From the NCBI RefSeq assembly GCF_002850605.1, contig NZ_NXGB01000009.1, forward strand, positions 37,359 to 101,358: 64,000 nt of DNA. The letters run 5' to 3'. This DNA comes from Pasteurella oralis. Lineage in GTDB: Bacteria > Pseudomonadota > Gammaproteobacteria > Enterobacterales > Pasteurellaceae. Position numbers and translations under genes: made by a program. Shown piece after piece: positions 55,495 to 64,000 of this stretch. A model generated the notes under the pieces. The model was not told the DNA's origin and made no database searches. It saw only the letters and a program-made list of their open reading frames with translations. Numbering within the stretch: the stretch's first letter is position 1; each line of letters begins with the position of its first letter.

Positions 55495-55965
55495 ATGACA
55501 ATCAATATATTATTTGTATGTTTAGGTAATATCTGCCGCTCTCCAATGGCAGAGTTTGTCATGCGAGAGAAAATTAAACGAGTAGGCTTACAAGATGCGA
55601 TTAAAACCAGTAGTGCAGGAACCTCAGGTTGGCATAGTGGCGAAGATATGCACTGTGGTACCACAGAGATCTTAGATCTACATAAGATTGATAGCACTGG
55701 TTTTCGAAGTAAAAAAGTGCGGTCAGAAAATTGGCAATTTTTCGATTATTTACTTGCAATGGATGATCTCAATCTACAGGATCTCGAGATCATGTTTGGC
55801 CATCATCCAGAGAAATTATTCAAAATTACTGATCTCTGTCCTGATTTAGGCTATGACCATATCCCTGATCCTTGGTATAGCAAAAATTTTGCGCAAACTT
55901 ATCAACTTTTAGACCAATGCTGTGATGCACTATTAAACAAAATACGTATCACACATTGTCTTTAA
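55495..55965 (+). CDS. Low-molecular-weight protein tyrosine phosphatase
   Basis: A 156-residue phosphatase. The catalytic loop CLGNICRSP (Cys10, Arg16) is close to the N-terminus, and the general acid Asp lies in IPDPWY (about 125). LLAMDD is conserved. The Wzb/Etp and YfkJ-type members are in this family. No tyrosine kinase or capsule gene is adjacent, so its substrate is unknown. AGATAAAGGAAG supplies the ribosome site. Confidence 0.92.
   Translation: MTINILFVCLGNICRSPMAEFVMREKIKRVGLQDAIKTSSAGTSGWHSGEDMHCGTTEILDLHKIDSTGFRSKKVRSENWQFFDYLLAMDDLNLQDLEIMFGHHPEKLFKITDLCPDLGYDHIPDPWYSKNFAQTYQLLDQCCDALLNKIRITHCL
55715..55723 (+). repeat. DNA uptake signal sequence (within phosphatase gene)
   Basis: AAGTGCGGT coding for KKVRS in the middle of the gene. 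Confidence 0.85.
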
Positions 55966-56059
55966 ATTTGTGATCTTCAACACATTTATTTTGAGCAAAT
56001 TTCGATAAGATAATGGGGAGGTAAGTACTTTTTATACTACAACGCTATAAGGAGCGCCT

Positions 56060-56272
56060 ATGTTTCCAGAATTTCGTGATTTGATTTCTAAATTAAAAAT
56101 TGAAGATGCCCATTTTAGTCGTTTATTTGATAAACATAATGAGTTGGATCAACGGATTAAAAATATTGAATCCCATATTGAACTTGGTACACCGATAGAA
56201 GTAGAAAATTTAAAAAAAGAGAAATTGCGTTTGAAAGATGAGCTTTATGCCATATTGAAAAAGCAAAGCTAA
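56060..56272 (+). CDS. YdcH/DUF465-family small protein
   Basis: A 70-residue helical protein with the DUF465 pattern: MFPEFRDLISKLK, FSRLFDKHNELDQRIKNIE and LKKEKLRLKDELYAIL. It is predicted to be two charged amphipathic helices. Relatives such as YdcH of E. coli have no defined role. An AAGGAGCGCC site precedes the ATG, and a strong terminator with an uptake signal follows. Confidence 0.85.
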   Translation: MFPEFRDLISKLKIEDAHFSRLFDKHNELDQRIKNIESHIELGTPIEVENLKKEKLRLKDELYAILKKQS

Positions 56273-56289
56273 ACTGCTCAAAATTGCTA

Positions 56290-56327
56290 AAAAAAGAACC
56301 GCACTTAATGTGCGGTTCTTTTTTTTC
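56290..56327. terminator. Terminator with uptake signals in both arms
   Basis: AAAGAACCGCACTT and its near complement pair around a short loop (AATG), followed by a T run on plus. An exact signal lies at 56298-56306 (-). It separates the YdcH-like gene and slyD, which converge. Confidence 0.9.
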
Positions 56328-56337
56328 AGAGTCAAAA

Positions 56338-56934
56338 TTAGTGTTTACATCCACCATTACCACAGCAACCTTCGTGATCATGATGGTGATGTTCATGATG
56401 ATGACTGCCACAACCACAACCATGTCCGTCTTCATCACTATCGTGATGGTGTCCACCACAGCAGCCACCTTCTTGATGAATATGTCCATGCGAAATTTCT
56501 TCTAATGTAGCCTCACGAGTTGCCACTACTTCAACAGTAAATAACAATTCTTGACCTGCTAACATGTGATTGCCATCTACTACAACATCATTTTCTGCAA
56601 CTTCAGTAATGACGACAGGTAATGCACCAATATCTGTATCAGCAATAAAACGCATTCCTACGACTAATTCATCTACACCTTGAAATACATCTTTTGGTAC
56701 ACGCTGCACCATATTTTCATTATATTCGCCGTAACCTTCTTCTGGTTTTACACGCACCTCAAATTTATCACCAACTGCTTTGCCTTCTAATGCATTTTCT
56801 AAACCAATGACTAAATTATTATGACCCTGTAAATATTCTAAAGGTTGGTTTGTTGGCGCCTCATCAACTAATACACCATCTGCCGTGCGTACTTGATAAG
56901 CAATACTCACCACCACATTTTTTGCAACTTTCAT
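56338..56934 (-). CDS. slyD: FKBP-type peptidyl-prolyl isomerase SlyD
   Basis: A 198-residue isomerase and metallochaperone. The FKBP core (1-70 and 125-145) is split by the IF chaperone domain (about 70-125). LEYLQGHNNLVIGLENALEG is the flap and active site. The C-terminal tail from about 150 is packed with His and Cys (about 20 His and 8 Cys), the nickel-binding tail for hydrogenase and urease maturation. The tail is richer than a simple FKBP and may bind nickel, zinc or copper. Confidence 0.95.
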   Translation of the reverse strand: MKVAKNVVVSIAYQVRTADGVLVDEAPTNQPLEYLQGHNNLVIGLENALEGKAVGDKFEVRVKPEEGYGEYNENMVQRVPKDVFQGVDELVVGMRFIADTDIGALPVVITEVAENDVVVDGNHMLAGQELLFTVEVVATREATLEEISHGHIHQEGGCCGGHHHDSDEDGHGCGCGSHHHEHHHHDHEGCCGNGGCKH

Positions 56935-56998
56935 TATTACTCCGATTTTTTAACAAATGAATTTGATTATTGTATAAGAAATATGAAGCATTAGAAAG

Positions 56999-57703
56999 CT
57001 AATCATTGATTAATTCAATCTTCGCTTGTACTTGCGCGCGAATCTGGGTTTTCCCCGCTTCAAGTGCCATCTCATCTGCAGCATATGAGACTGCACTTGC
57101 ACGCATCATTTTATTAGAGTAAGGACGTGGTGATTGAACAAAATGATCTGGCGTAGCAATGTTTAATTCGATGACTTTATAGCCTTTACTCTTTAAACTG
57201 GTTTGGATCACTTTCGCTTTTTGCTCAAATTTTTGTAACACCGCTTCTGTCATTTCATTTTCCAATGCAGTCAGTGTGTCTGGTGAAACGGAAGCATACA
57301 GTTTTTCAATCATTAATTGGTTGTTTAACTCTGAAACCAATTTAGAAAGTGCGACAGAGTCTTTACTTTGTAAAACAAGTTCAGCACGGCTTACCCAACC
57401 ATTTTGTTTACCATCTTTGCCATAGCGCACTTGTGTATTACGATCTTGTGATTGAATTTGCACAATACTTTGCTTTTTCACTAAAGCAATTGCGGTATTA
57501 ATACGCTCTGTCACATTTTTATTTAATAAACTAATGTCTTTACCTTCCTCTTGAGTGAACATGACTACTTGCATTAAATCTTGATTTACTTCTCTTTCAA
57601 CTTCTGCACTAAAAGTCACAATATTACTTGGCTGACTTTCTGCATTCGCAGAAACGGCAAAAGGTAAAGCTAATAATGCTAATGTTAAATGTTTTAATTT
57701 CAT
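56999..57703 (-). CDS. SIMPL-domain (DUF541, YggE-like) periplasmic protein
   Basis: A 234-residue secreted protein: signal peptide MKLKHLTLALLALPFAVSANA (21 residues), then the SIMPL domain (about 28-230) with TFSAEVEREVNQDLMQVVM and QDRNTQVRYGKDGKQNGWVSR (in part). E. coli YggE is linked to oxidative-stress protection, but no biochemical role is settled. Single gene; its neighbours are converging or separated by terminators. Confidence 0.82.
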   Translation of the reverse strand: MKLKHLTLALLALPFAVSANAESQPSNIVTFSAEVEREVNQDLMQVVMFTQEEGKDISLLNKNVTERINTAIALVKKQSIVQIQSQDRNTQVRYGKDGKQNGWVSRAELVLQSKDSVALSKLVSELNNQLMIEKLYASVSPDTLTALENEMTEAVLQKFEQKAKVIQTSLKSKGYKVIELNIATPDHFVQSPRPYSNKMMRASAVSYAADEMALEAGKTQIRAQVQAKIELIND

Positions 57704-57770
57704 AAAATATCCTTATTAGAGTTAAAAATAATCATTTATTAGGCAATATCACCCCTAAATAGTTCCAAAA

Positions 57771-57808
57771 TAAAACCGCACTTTTAATAAGTATAAAAGT
57801 GCGGTCTT
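57771..57808. terminator. Terminator of rraB from paired uptake signals
   Basis: Uptake signals at 57775-57783 (-) and 57797-57805 (+) are inverted and form the stem, AAACCGCACTTTTA/TAAAAGTGCGGTCTT, with a short loop, 26 bases after the rraB stop. Confidence 0.85.
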
Positions 57809-57830
57809 AATTTATGAAATTTTGATAGGC

Positions 57831-58238
57831 TTAGGCGTCATCTTCTTCCTCAAAAAATTCACCATCATCGCCATATTCATCATCACTCGCATTTGGATCT
57901 TCAAAATAAGTTCCCCACCCATCATAGAGACCAGCAAACTTTTCTACTAATGGAATTAATTCTTTTTGTTGAGCATCTATAATTTCGGGCTTTAATTCGA
58001 CTTCACTAATAATATCAAAACAGAAAATAACTTTGCCATTATCATCTTCAAATTCTTCCGCTTCTGATACTTCATAGCCTGCTTTAAATGCTTCTACTGC
58101 TATTTTTTCTAACTTATCAAAGTCATGATGTGCAATATGATGTTCAATAATATAAAGCGCATTTGGATCACTGCCATCATTTAATAAATCAGTAATAATT
58201 TCGCGCGTTTCAGCTTGTAATACTTGTAAATCAGTCAT
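57831..58238 (-). CDS. rraB: RraB, regulator of ribonuclease E activity
   Basis: A 135-residue RNase E inhibitor of the RraB (YjgD) family with the core NALYIIEHHIAHHDFDKLEKIAVEAF (in part), YEVSEAEEFEDDNGKVIFCFD and WGTYFEDP. The C-terminus is strongly acidic (DDEYGDDGEFFEEEDDA). The frame is open to a TTG at 58244, but the ATG at 58238 after AAGAGGC is the likely start. It would slow mRNA decay by binding RNase E. Confidence 0.93.
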   Translation of the reverse strand: MTDLQVLQAETREIITDLLNDGSDPNALYIIEHHIAHHDFDKLEKIAVEAFKAGYEVSEAEEFEDDNGKVIFCFDIISEVELKPEIIDAQQKELIPLVEKFAGLYDGWGTYFEDPNASDDEYGDDGEFFEEEDDA

Positions 58239-58324
58239 AATCAATTTGCCTCTTAGAAATGAATTGGCGTTATTGTAAAAGGAATGGGTAGCCTAAACAA
58301 GGTAAGATATTTGGTGGTAAAAAT

Positions 58325-58354
58325 AAAAAATCTTCCACTAAGGGAAGATTTTTT
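58325..58354. terminator. Terminator of mscL (bidirectional)
   Basis: Twelve-base stem AAAAAATCTTCC/GGAAGATTTTTT with a 6-base loop, 15 bases after the mscL stop. Confidence 0.93.
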
Positions 58355-58368
58355 CTCGGTAAATGAAA

Positions 58369-58773
58369 TTATTTTTTTAATAAATCACGGATTTCTGTTA
58401 ATAACACTTCTTCATTTGAAGGTTTTGGCGGTTCAGCTGGCGTTTCTTCTGCTGGTGTTTCACGTTTTAATTTATTCAATGCCTTAATCATTAGGAAAAT
58501 GGCGAAAGCAATAATAATGAAATCAAAGACGTTTTGAATAAATGCACCATAATTTAACGTCACTGCGGGTACATCACCTACCGCTTCTTTTAATACGATA
58601 TTTAGATCTTTAAAATCAACACCACCAGTTAAAATACCTAATACTGGCATAACAACATCACCAACTAATGAACTGACAATTTTACCAAAAGCACCACCAA
58701 TGATCACACCGACAGCCATATCAACAACATTACCACGCATCGCAAATTCGCGAAACTCTTTAATAAAACTCAT
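58369..58773 (-). CDS. mscL: Large-conductance mechanosensitive channel
   Basis: A 134-residue pentameric channel that opens in hypoosmotic shock. [27 protein letters not shown] covers the N-terminal amphipathic helix and first pore helix (in part), and [20 protein letters not shown] the second. The C-terminal bundle holds [13 protein letters not shown]. Last gene of the def-fmt-rsmB-trkA row, 83 bases after trkA. Confidence 0.97.
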   Translation of the reverse strand: MSFIKEFREFAMRGNVVDMAVGVIIGGAFGKIVSSLVGDVVMPVLGILTGGVDFKDLNIVLKEAVGDVPAVTLNYGAFIQNVFDFIIIAFAIFLMIKALNKLKRETPAEETPAEPPKPSNEEVLLTEIRDLLKK

Positions 58774-58855
58774 AAAAACTCCTCACTAAACTTTACTTTG
58801 AATCAACGTGCATTATAGGAGCTTTTCATTTGTTGTACAGTGTATTTACTCTACT

Positions 58856-60232
58856 TTAAATAAAAAATACACTTGGCTGAAATAGCTTTTCAATATCAGA
58901 TACAAATTTTTTATCGCTTAAATATACAATGACATGATCGTTATCTTCAATCACTAAATTTTTCTTTGCCATAATCACTTCATTACCACGCAAAACGGCA
59001 CCAATAATTGCCCCTTGAGGTAATTTTAGCTCAGAAATTTTGCGACCAATAACGAGTGATGAATCTTCTTCACCATGAACAATAATTTCGAGTGCTTCTG
59101 CGACACCATGTCGTAATGACGCAACATTGACAGTATCTCCTTTACGTACATGGCTTAATAACGCTGAAATTGTTGCCTGTTGTGGTGAAACTGCAATATC
59201 AATAGTACCACCTTGAATAAGATTGATATATGCCATACGTTGAATAAGCACCATTGCTTTTTTCGCACCTAAGCGTTTCGCTAATAACGCAGACATAATA
59301 TTGGCTTCATCATCACTGGTTAATGATAAAAAAACATCAATATTTTCAATCTGCTCTTCAAAGAGGAAAGATTGATCTGATGCATCACCACAAAAAATCA
59401 ATGTATTAGATAATTTTTCTGCTAACGCGGTTGCACGCTCTGCATTACGTTCAATTAATTTTACTGAGCATTGCCCCTCCAAACGTTTCGCGACACCGAT
59501 ACCAATATTACCTCCACCAGCAATCATGATACGCTTATAAGGTTTTTCTAGACGTTGTAACTCGCTCATGACCGCTTTAATGTGAATTGTTTCACAAATA
59601 AAAGTGACTTCATCACCTGCTTCAATGATAGTTGAACCCTGTGGGCGAATCACTTTATCTTGCCGTAAAATAGACACAATACGGCACTCAATATGCGGCA
59701 TATGATCTTTCAATGCAGAAATCGCATAACCGACTAATGGGCCACCATAATATGCCTTTACAACCACAAGACTAATACGCCCATCAGCAAAATGCGCTAC
59801 TTGCAACGCACCGGGATAATCAATCAAACGCGTAATCTCATCTGTAACTAATTTCTCTGGTGAAATAATATGATCAATAGGCAACACATTCGTCTGGAAT
59901 AATTTATCTTTTTCTCGTAAATATTCCGCATTACGAATACGTGCAATTTTTGTTGGCGTATTAAATAACGTATAACTAATCTGACACGCTACCATATTAA
60001 TTTCGTCAGAACTGGTCACCGCGACTAGCAAATCCGCATCTTGCGCCCCTGCTTCGCGTAACACTCTTGGTGAAGAAGCCGAGCCATTCACAACACGTAA
60101 ATCATGCTTACTTTGTAAATTTTCTAAACGTAGTGATTGATTATCAACCAAAGTAATATCGTTATCCTCACTCACTAAATTTTCAGCAAGTGTTGTCCCA
60201 ACTTGCCCTGCACCAAGAATGATGATTTTCAT
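58856..60232 (-). CDS. trkA: Trk potassium uptake regulator TrkA
   Basis: A 458-residue cytosolic NAD-binding regulator of TrkH/G, made of two RCK domains. [18 protein letters not shown] starts the first Rossmann fold and [18 protein letters not shown] (about 234) the second, each followed by a TrkA_C domain. Its ATG shares one base with the glycosyltransferase stop, so it is translated in series. Confidence 0.95.
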   Translation of the reverse strand: MKIIILGAGQVGTTLAENLVSEDNDITLVDNQSLRLENLQSKHDLRVVNGSASSPRVLREAGAQDADLLVAVTSSDEINMVACQISYTLFNTPTKIARIRNAEYLREKDKLFQTNVLPIDHIISPEKLVTDEITRLIDYPGALQVAHFADGRISLVVVKAYYGGPLVGYAISALKDHMPHIECRIVSILRQDKVIRPQGSTIIEAGDEVTFICETIHIKAVMSELQRLEKPYKRIMIAGGGNIGIGVAKRLEGQCSVKLIERNAERATALAEKLSNTLIFCGDASDQSFLFEEQIENIDVFLSLTSDDEANIMSALLAKRLGAKKAMVLIQRMAYINLIQGGTIDIAVSPQQATISALLSHVRKGDTVNVASLRHGVAEALEIIVHGEEDSSLVIGRKISELKLPQGAIIGAVLRGNEVIMAKKNLVIEDNDHVIVYLSDKKFVSDIEKLFQPSVFFI

Positions 60233-61053
60233 TATTCTGTTCTCTCAATTACCAATGGCTTAACACCGACTTCTTGCGTATTTAAATACTGTTTTAGCTG
60301 CTCAACTTGACCACAAATGGTTTCCGTGATTTGTTCTGCCACTTCAAGATGATCTTGCCCTGCAGTTCTTTGTGTTTTACCAAATAATATGGCATCTAAC
60401 AAACGCTCTTCTTGCATTCCTTCATCGCAATAACGCAAAACACCAACATCTTCAAATAAAGTCGCAACTCGACCAAGTTTTGCAACGACATTACCAATAA
60501 CACTATCATCACCACCTAAACGGCGAAACAAAGATTCTTGTGGAAAACCGCCACAGGCTAATAAAAATAAGCGACGAAAAACCACATTGCGTGCAGATGC
60601 TAACTGCACATTTTCCCATGCGTCCTTAAAATCAGGATGTTCTGCATAACGTTCCGCTAAATCTACTGGTTTTAAAGCAAGTCTTACTAATGATGTTTCT
60701 GGTCGAAAATGAAATACGCAACTTGCTGTCGTTAGTGCTTCTGGCTCATAAGCATCATCTGCGTCTAAAAAAGCAATAAATTCTGCGTTACTTTGTAATG
60801 CTCCCCAATTTCTCGCTTTCGCAAGCCCACCATTGCGTGATAGCTTTTCTACGGTGACTTTCTCAGGAAATCGTGCTGCAATTTGATTAGCCAGTTTAAA
60901 TGTATTGTCTGTCGAATTATCATCTACAATCCAAAGATGATTCAACGCATTTTGGTTTAATACTGAATTAACAGCTCGAATCAACGTTTTCTCTGCGTTA
61001 TAACAAGAGATAACCACATCTACTTTGGGAAAAGACCCTTTATTGATATTCAT
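60232..61053 (-). CDS. Family 2 glycosyltransferase inserted between rsmB and trkA
   Basis: A 273-residue GT-A fold protein. The nucleotide-sugar site begins [16 protein letters not shown] (about 13-28), [10 protein letters not shown] follows, and the metal motif is [13 protein letters not shown] (about 94). A carboxylate in LGGDDSVIG (about 190) could be the catalytic base. No transmembrane segment is seen. The gene ends one base into trkA and starts three bases after rsmB, so it is a full member of the operon. In E. coli rsmB and trkA are adjacent, so this is an addition. Donor and acceptor are unknown. Confidence 0.8.
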   Translation of the reverse strand: MNINKGSFPKVDVVISCYNAEKTLIRAVNSVLNQNALNHLWIVDDNSTDNTFKLANQIAARFPEKVTVEKLSRNGGLAKARNWGALQSNAEFIAFLDADDAYEPEALTTASCVFHFRPETSLVRLALKPVDLAERYAEHPDFKDAWENVQLASARNVVFRRLFLLACGGFPQESLFRRLGGDDSVIGNVVAKLGRVATLFEDVGVLRYCDEGMQEERLLDAILFGKTQRTAGQDHLEVAEQITETICGQVEQLKQYLNTQEVGVKPLVIERTE

Positions 61054-61055
61054 AA

Positions 61056-62402
61056 TTAAACTACCTTCCTTAATTTAGCATAATAAAAACCATCGCCGCC
61101 GTTTTCTGTTGGAATAAACTGAAAACCAACTGCGCTTTCTGTAGAAGCAAAAGGCAATTGCTCTAATTTAGCATCTACATTGTCCTGTAAAAATTGCCCA
61201 ATTTGTAATGCATTTTCCTCAGGTAACACCGAGCAAGTTGCATATAATAAAGTTCCATTTGGTTTTAATATTGCCCAAAGGGCTTGTAAAATTTGTGCTT
61301 GTAGCAGCACAAGCTGTTCAATATCAGATTCTTGACGCAACCATTTAATATCAGGATGGCGACGAATCACGCCTGTTGCAGAACAAGGCGCATCTAATAA
61401 AATTCGGTCAAATTGGACCGCACTTTTACCCGCAACAATGCCAACCTGTTCTAACCATTGTGCTGGCTGGCTAGCATCACCGCAAATCACTGTCGCAGAC
61501 TGTTGCATACGCGCTAAATTTTCATGTACACGTTTCAAACGGCTTTCTTCAATATCTAAAGCAACAACATGGGCTTTCGGTGCTTGTTCTAAAATATGTG
61601 TCGTTTTACCACCTGGCGCGGCACAAGCATCTAAAATCAACTCATGGTCCTGTGGCGCCAATAAAATAGCAGACCACTGCGCATGTAAATCTTGAACGCT
61701 AACATGCCCTTGTGCGAAAGCAGGCAAATTATTGACTGCGGTAGGCTGTGCCAAACGTAGTGCGCAAGGATTATCTGCACTAAAAGTATCAATACCCTGT
61801 TCTGCTAATAAAGCACGATAACTTGTTGTATCACTCTGTTGCTGATTAACACGGATCCACATTGGCGGCTTTTGATTATTGGCTTCAATAATATCACGCC
61901 AATTTGGATAAGCTTTTTTCAAACGATTTACTATCCATTCAGGATGTAATGTCTGCCAATGTTTATCGACTTGTGCTAAAAAATGTTGTTGCTCTCGTAA
62001 AAAGCGACGTAATACTGCATTAATTAGACCTCGAAACCCCTCGACTTTAAGGGTACTCGTTGCATTAACCACTTCATCAACTGCTGCATGAGAAGGAATA
62101 CGGGTATAAAGTAATTGGTATAAGCCAACTAGTAATAAGCAATGTACAATGCGTTTTTTTCCCTTCAATGGTTTATCAACAATCAACTTAATAATATTTT
62201 CTAAACGAGGTAATACACGGCAAATGCCAAAACAAATTTCTTGTAATAAAGGTAAGTCTTGCTGCTTGATTTGGTTTTGTACCTCAGGCAACAACGTGGA
62301 TAATGATTTTCCTTGATCTAAAACTTGTAAGATGATTTGAGCTGCCAGTGCACGGCTTGAAAGTGCGGTCTGTTTTTTAGCAGTTTTTACTCGCTTTTGC
62401 AT
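61056..62402 (-). CDS. rsmB: 16S rRNA m5C967 methyltransferase
   Basis: A 448-residue enzyme. The N-terminal third is a NusB-like domain ([20 protein letters not shown]). The SAM-binding fold has [15 protein letters not shown] (about 260) and the catalytic Cys in [11 protein letters not shown] (about 396), with [16 protein letters not shown] (about 342). It overlaps fmt by one base. Two uptake signals lie inside the coding region. Confidence 0.95.
   Translation of the reverse strand: MQKRVKTAKKQTALSSRALAAQIILQVLDQGKSLSTLLPEVQNQIKQQDLPLLQEICFGICRVLPRLENIIKLIVDKPLKGKKRIVHCLLLVGLYQLLYTRIPSHAAVDEVVNATSTLKVEGFRGLINAVLRRFLREQQHFLAQVDKHWQTLHPEWIVNRLKKAYPNWRDIIEANNQKPPMWIRVNQQQSDTTSYRALLAEQGIDTFSADNPCALRLAQPTAVNNLPAFAQGHVSVQDLHAQWSAILLAPQDHELILDACAAPGGKTTHILEQAPKAHVVALDIEESRLKRVHENLARMQQSATVICGDASQPAQWLEQVGIVAGKSAVQFDRILLDAPCSATGVIRRHPDIKWLRQESDIEQLVLLQAQILQALWAILKPNGTLLYATCSVLPEENALQIGQFLQDNVDAKLEQLPFASTESAVGFQFIPTENGGDGFYYAKLRKVV
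61417..61425 (-). repeat. DNA uptake signal sequence (within rsmB)
   Basis: ACCGCACTT coding in a variable loop near the catalytic domain. Confidence 0.85.
62361..62369 (+). repeat. DNA uptake signal sequence (within rsmB)
   Basis: AAGTGCGGT in the first codons of rsmB. Confidence 0.85.
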
Positions 62403-63355
62403 TATAGTACCTTACCTACAGTGAACCACTCAGCTCGTCCATTCAACAATTCCTGTGCTGACATCGACTTCTTGCCTGCCGGTTGTAATCGCAATAAATT
62501 CAACACACCTTCTGCGGTGGCAACTTGAATACCTTTTTTATCTGCGCTTAAAATCGTTCCTGCTGGTTTATCAACATGTGGTAAAACGACTGCTTGATAA
62601 ACTTTTATTAATTGCTCATTGCCAAGCTGATCTGTTATAGAAAAATAACTTATTGGCCAAGGATTAAAAGCACGAATACAACGTTCCAATATATTTGCTG
62701 ATAGACTCCAATCTAATTTCGCTTCTTCTTTAGAAAGTTTCTCCGCATAATTCGACTGTAACTCATCTTGCTTCTCTGCAACAAACTTACCTGATTCTAA
62801 ATGATCCAATACATCAATAAGCGCACTTGGTGCAATCTCAGCCAATCTATTATATAAACTAATTGAAGTTTCCTCTGGTCTGATATCACAATAGACTTTG
62901 TGCAACATGTCACCTGTATCTAACCCCTCATCCATTTGCATAATCGTCACACCTGTTTGTGTATCACCCGCCCAGATAGCACGTTGAATGGGGGCCGCTC
63001 CACGCCAACGAGGTAACAAAGAACCATGCACGTTTAAACAACCTAAACGGGGCGTTTCTAAAACAACCTTTGGTAGAATTAAACCATAAGCCACAACAAC
63101 CATTACATCAGCATGTAATTCAGCTAATTCAGCTTGCGCTTCAGATTTACGCAGTGATTTAGGTTGATAAATAGGTAGTTGATACTGTTCGGCTAATTGC
63201 TTAACAGCACTAGCCTGTAATTTTTTGCCACGCCCAGCAGGTTTATCTGGCTGAGTGTACACAGCAACTACATTATGATGAGAGTCAAGTAAGGCTTGCA
63301 AATGTTTTGCCGCGAAATTAGGTGTTCCAGCAAAAATGATATTCAATGGTTTCAT
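62402..63355 (-). CDS. fmt: Methionyl-tRNA formyltransferase
   Basis: A 317-residue enzyme formylating initiator Met-t[20 protein letters not shown] opens the folate fold, the loop [12 protein letters not shown] contacts tRNA, and [17 protein letters not shown] carries the catalytic Asn/His/Asp group. It follows def by 68 bases, a gap holding a hairpin, and overlaps rsmB by one base. Confidence 0.97.
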   Translation of the reverse strand: MKPLNIIFAGTPNFAAKHLQALLDSHHNVVAVYTQPDKPAGRGKKLQASAVKQLAEQYQLPIYQPKSLRKSEAQAELAELHADVMVVVAYGLILPKVVLETPRLGCLNVHGSLLPRWRGAAPIQRAIWAGDTQTGVTIMQMDEGLDTGDMLHKVYCDIRPEETSISLYNRLAEIAPSALIDVLDHLESGKFVAEKQDELQSNYAEKLSKEEAKLDWSLSANILERCIRAFNPWPISYFSITDQLGNEQLIKVYQAVVLPHVDKPAGTILSADKKGIQVATAEGVLNLLRLQPAGKKSMSAQELLNGRAEWFTVGKVL

Positions 63356-63393
63356 GATAAATTGGATAATGTTCTACGTTATGAATCAAAACA

Positions 63394-63412
63394 CCCACGT
63401 TTTTAACGTGGG
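63394..63412 (-). terminator. Hairpin between def and fmt
   Basis: Perfect 8-base stem CCCACGTT/AACGTGGG with a 3-base loop. On the minus strand GTGTTTTG follows, so partial termination or a stability role is possible within the operon. Confidence 0.6.
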
Positions 63413-63423
63413 CTACTAAAAAA

Positions 63424-63936
63424 TTATTTTTGTTTAGCGAGCTGCTTCTGCCATTTTATTAATTTTTCTTTTATGCGTTGGCGTTTTAATGGTGATAAAT
63501 AGTCAGCAAAAACGATTCCATTTAAGTGATCAATTTCATGTTGAATACAAATTGCTAACAAACCATCAGCTTCTAAAGTGTATTCCTTACCATGACGATC
63601 TAATGCTTTCACTTTTACTTTCTCTTTACGAGGTACAAAACCACGCATTCCCGGCAACGATAAGCATCCCTCTTCAATACCTGTTTCACCACAACTTTCA
63701 ACAATTTCAGGATTAATAAGTACATATTGATTTTCTTTTGTACCTTCAATATCAATTGTAATGATTCGCTGATGAATATCTACTTGCGTTGCCGCCAAAC
63801 CAATACCTTCTTGGTGATACATTGTTTCAAACATATCATCAATAATTTCACGTGTTTTATCATCAACAACATCCACCGGTTTCGCAATAATTTTTAAGCG
63901 CTCATCGGGATAAACTAGTATATTTAATAGTGCCAT
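63424..63936 (-). CDS. def: Peptide deformylase
   Basis: A 170-residue iron/zinc hydrolase that removes the formyl group from nascent proteins. All three motifs are intact: [10 protein letters not shown] (about 45), EGCLSLPG (about 89, metal Cys) and QHEIDHLNG (about 132, HExxH). A GAGAG ribosome site precedes the ATG. Start of the def-fmt-rsmB row; the last 64 bases of the window hold only its AT-rich leader. Confidence 0.97.
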   Translation of the reverse strand: MALLNILVYPDERLKIIAKPVDVVDDKTREIIDDMFETMYHQEGIGLAATQVDIHQRIITIDIEGTKENQYVLINPEIVESCGETGIEEGCLSLPGMRGFVPRKEKVKVKALDRHGKEYTLEADGLLAICIQHEIDHLNGIVFADYLSPLKRQRIKEKLIKWQKQLAKQK

Positions 63937-64000
63937 AATCTCTCTTATTTCATTTATTAAGCTAATAAAGTTACCATTTTAACGGTTTTTTTACTTTTTT

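Noticed and set aside
56284..56510. Two His- and Met-rich frames on the plus strand opposite slyD
   Set aside because: They are the complement of the His-codon-rich SlyD tail and start within its terminator.

Overview
The window is a bacterial chromosome segment from the family Pasteurellaceae. The 9-base DNA uptake signal AAGTGCGGT (or its complement) occurs about 30 times, which places the organism in the Haemophilus influenzae/Pasteurella/Aggregatibacter type of uptake-sequence clade rather than the Actinobacillus pleuropneumoniae type. The sequence is AT-rich. The nadR-ribB-ubiK, ato and ribosomal blocks fit this family. The genus cannot be fixed from the window alone. No tRNA, rRNA, insertion sequence, prophage or CRISPR array was seen.

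Layout. (1) 1-6262: sugar uptake and catabolism. It holds the start of a class II ketose-bisphosphate aldolase, a D-lyxose isomerase-like cupin, a ROK fructokinase and an RbsABC-like (CUT2) ABC transporter, all on the minus strand, with an orphan OmpR-type response regulator on the plus strand between enzymes and transporter. (2) 6500-11403: a pirin-like quercetinase, flavohaemoglobin hmp behind a perfect FNR-type box, and a hybrid histidine kinase. (3) 11463-17114: polyamine genes speA, speB, a PuuB-like oxidase and a PotD-like binding protein. (4) 17185-24511: a LysR regulator divergent from a ketone-body/short-chain acid block, atoD-atoA-atoE-atoB, 3-hydroxybutyrate dehydrogenase and a GntP-type permease. 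(5) 24579-27878: ribB under an FMN riboswitch with a terminator, ubiK, nadR and a metallophosphoesterase overlapping nadR.

(6) 28183-44096: the alpha, spc and S10 ribosomal operons on the minus strand, with promoters, the S4-binding alpha leader, a likely S8 site and a structured S10 leader. The S10 and spc operons are separated by a terminator and a three-gene lipoprotein cassette (CsgG-like, DUF4810-like, GNA1162/DUF799-like). This is the least explained part of the window. (7) 44479-50848: clcA, dusA, asnA/asnC, udp, rimO. (8) 51034-56272: a 1445-residue trimeric autotransporter adhesin, a low-molecular-weight tyrosine phosphatase and a YdcH-like small protein. (9) 56338-63936: slyD, a SIMPL-domain protein, rraB, mscL, trkA, a family 2 glycosyltransferase, rsmB, fmt, def. 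The glycosyltransferase sits inside the otherwise classical def-fmt-rsmB-trkA-mscL row.

How parts work together. Arginine goes to agmatine (SpeA) and putrescine (SpeB), next to an amine oxidase and a polyamine-binding protein. 3-Hydroxybutyrate can be imported, oxidised to acetoacetate, activated by AtoDA and cleaved by AtoB to acetyl-CoA. The sugar block would import a monosaccharide, isomerise it to a ketose, phosphorylate it and cleave it. Uptake signals are often paired or embedded in intrinsic terminators, so many gene ends double as uptake sites. All calls come from reading the sequence; no database search was run.
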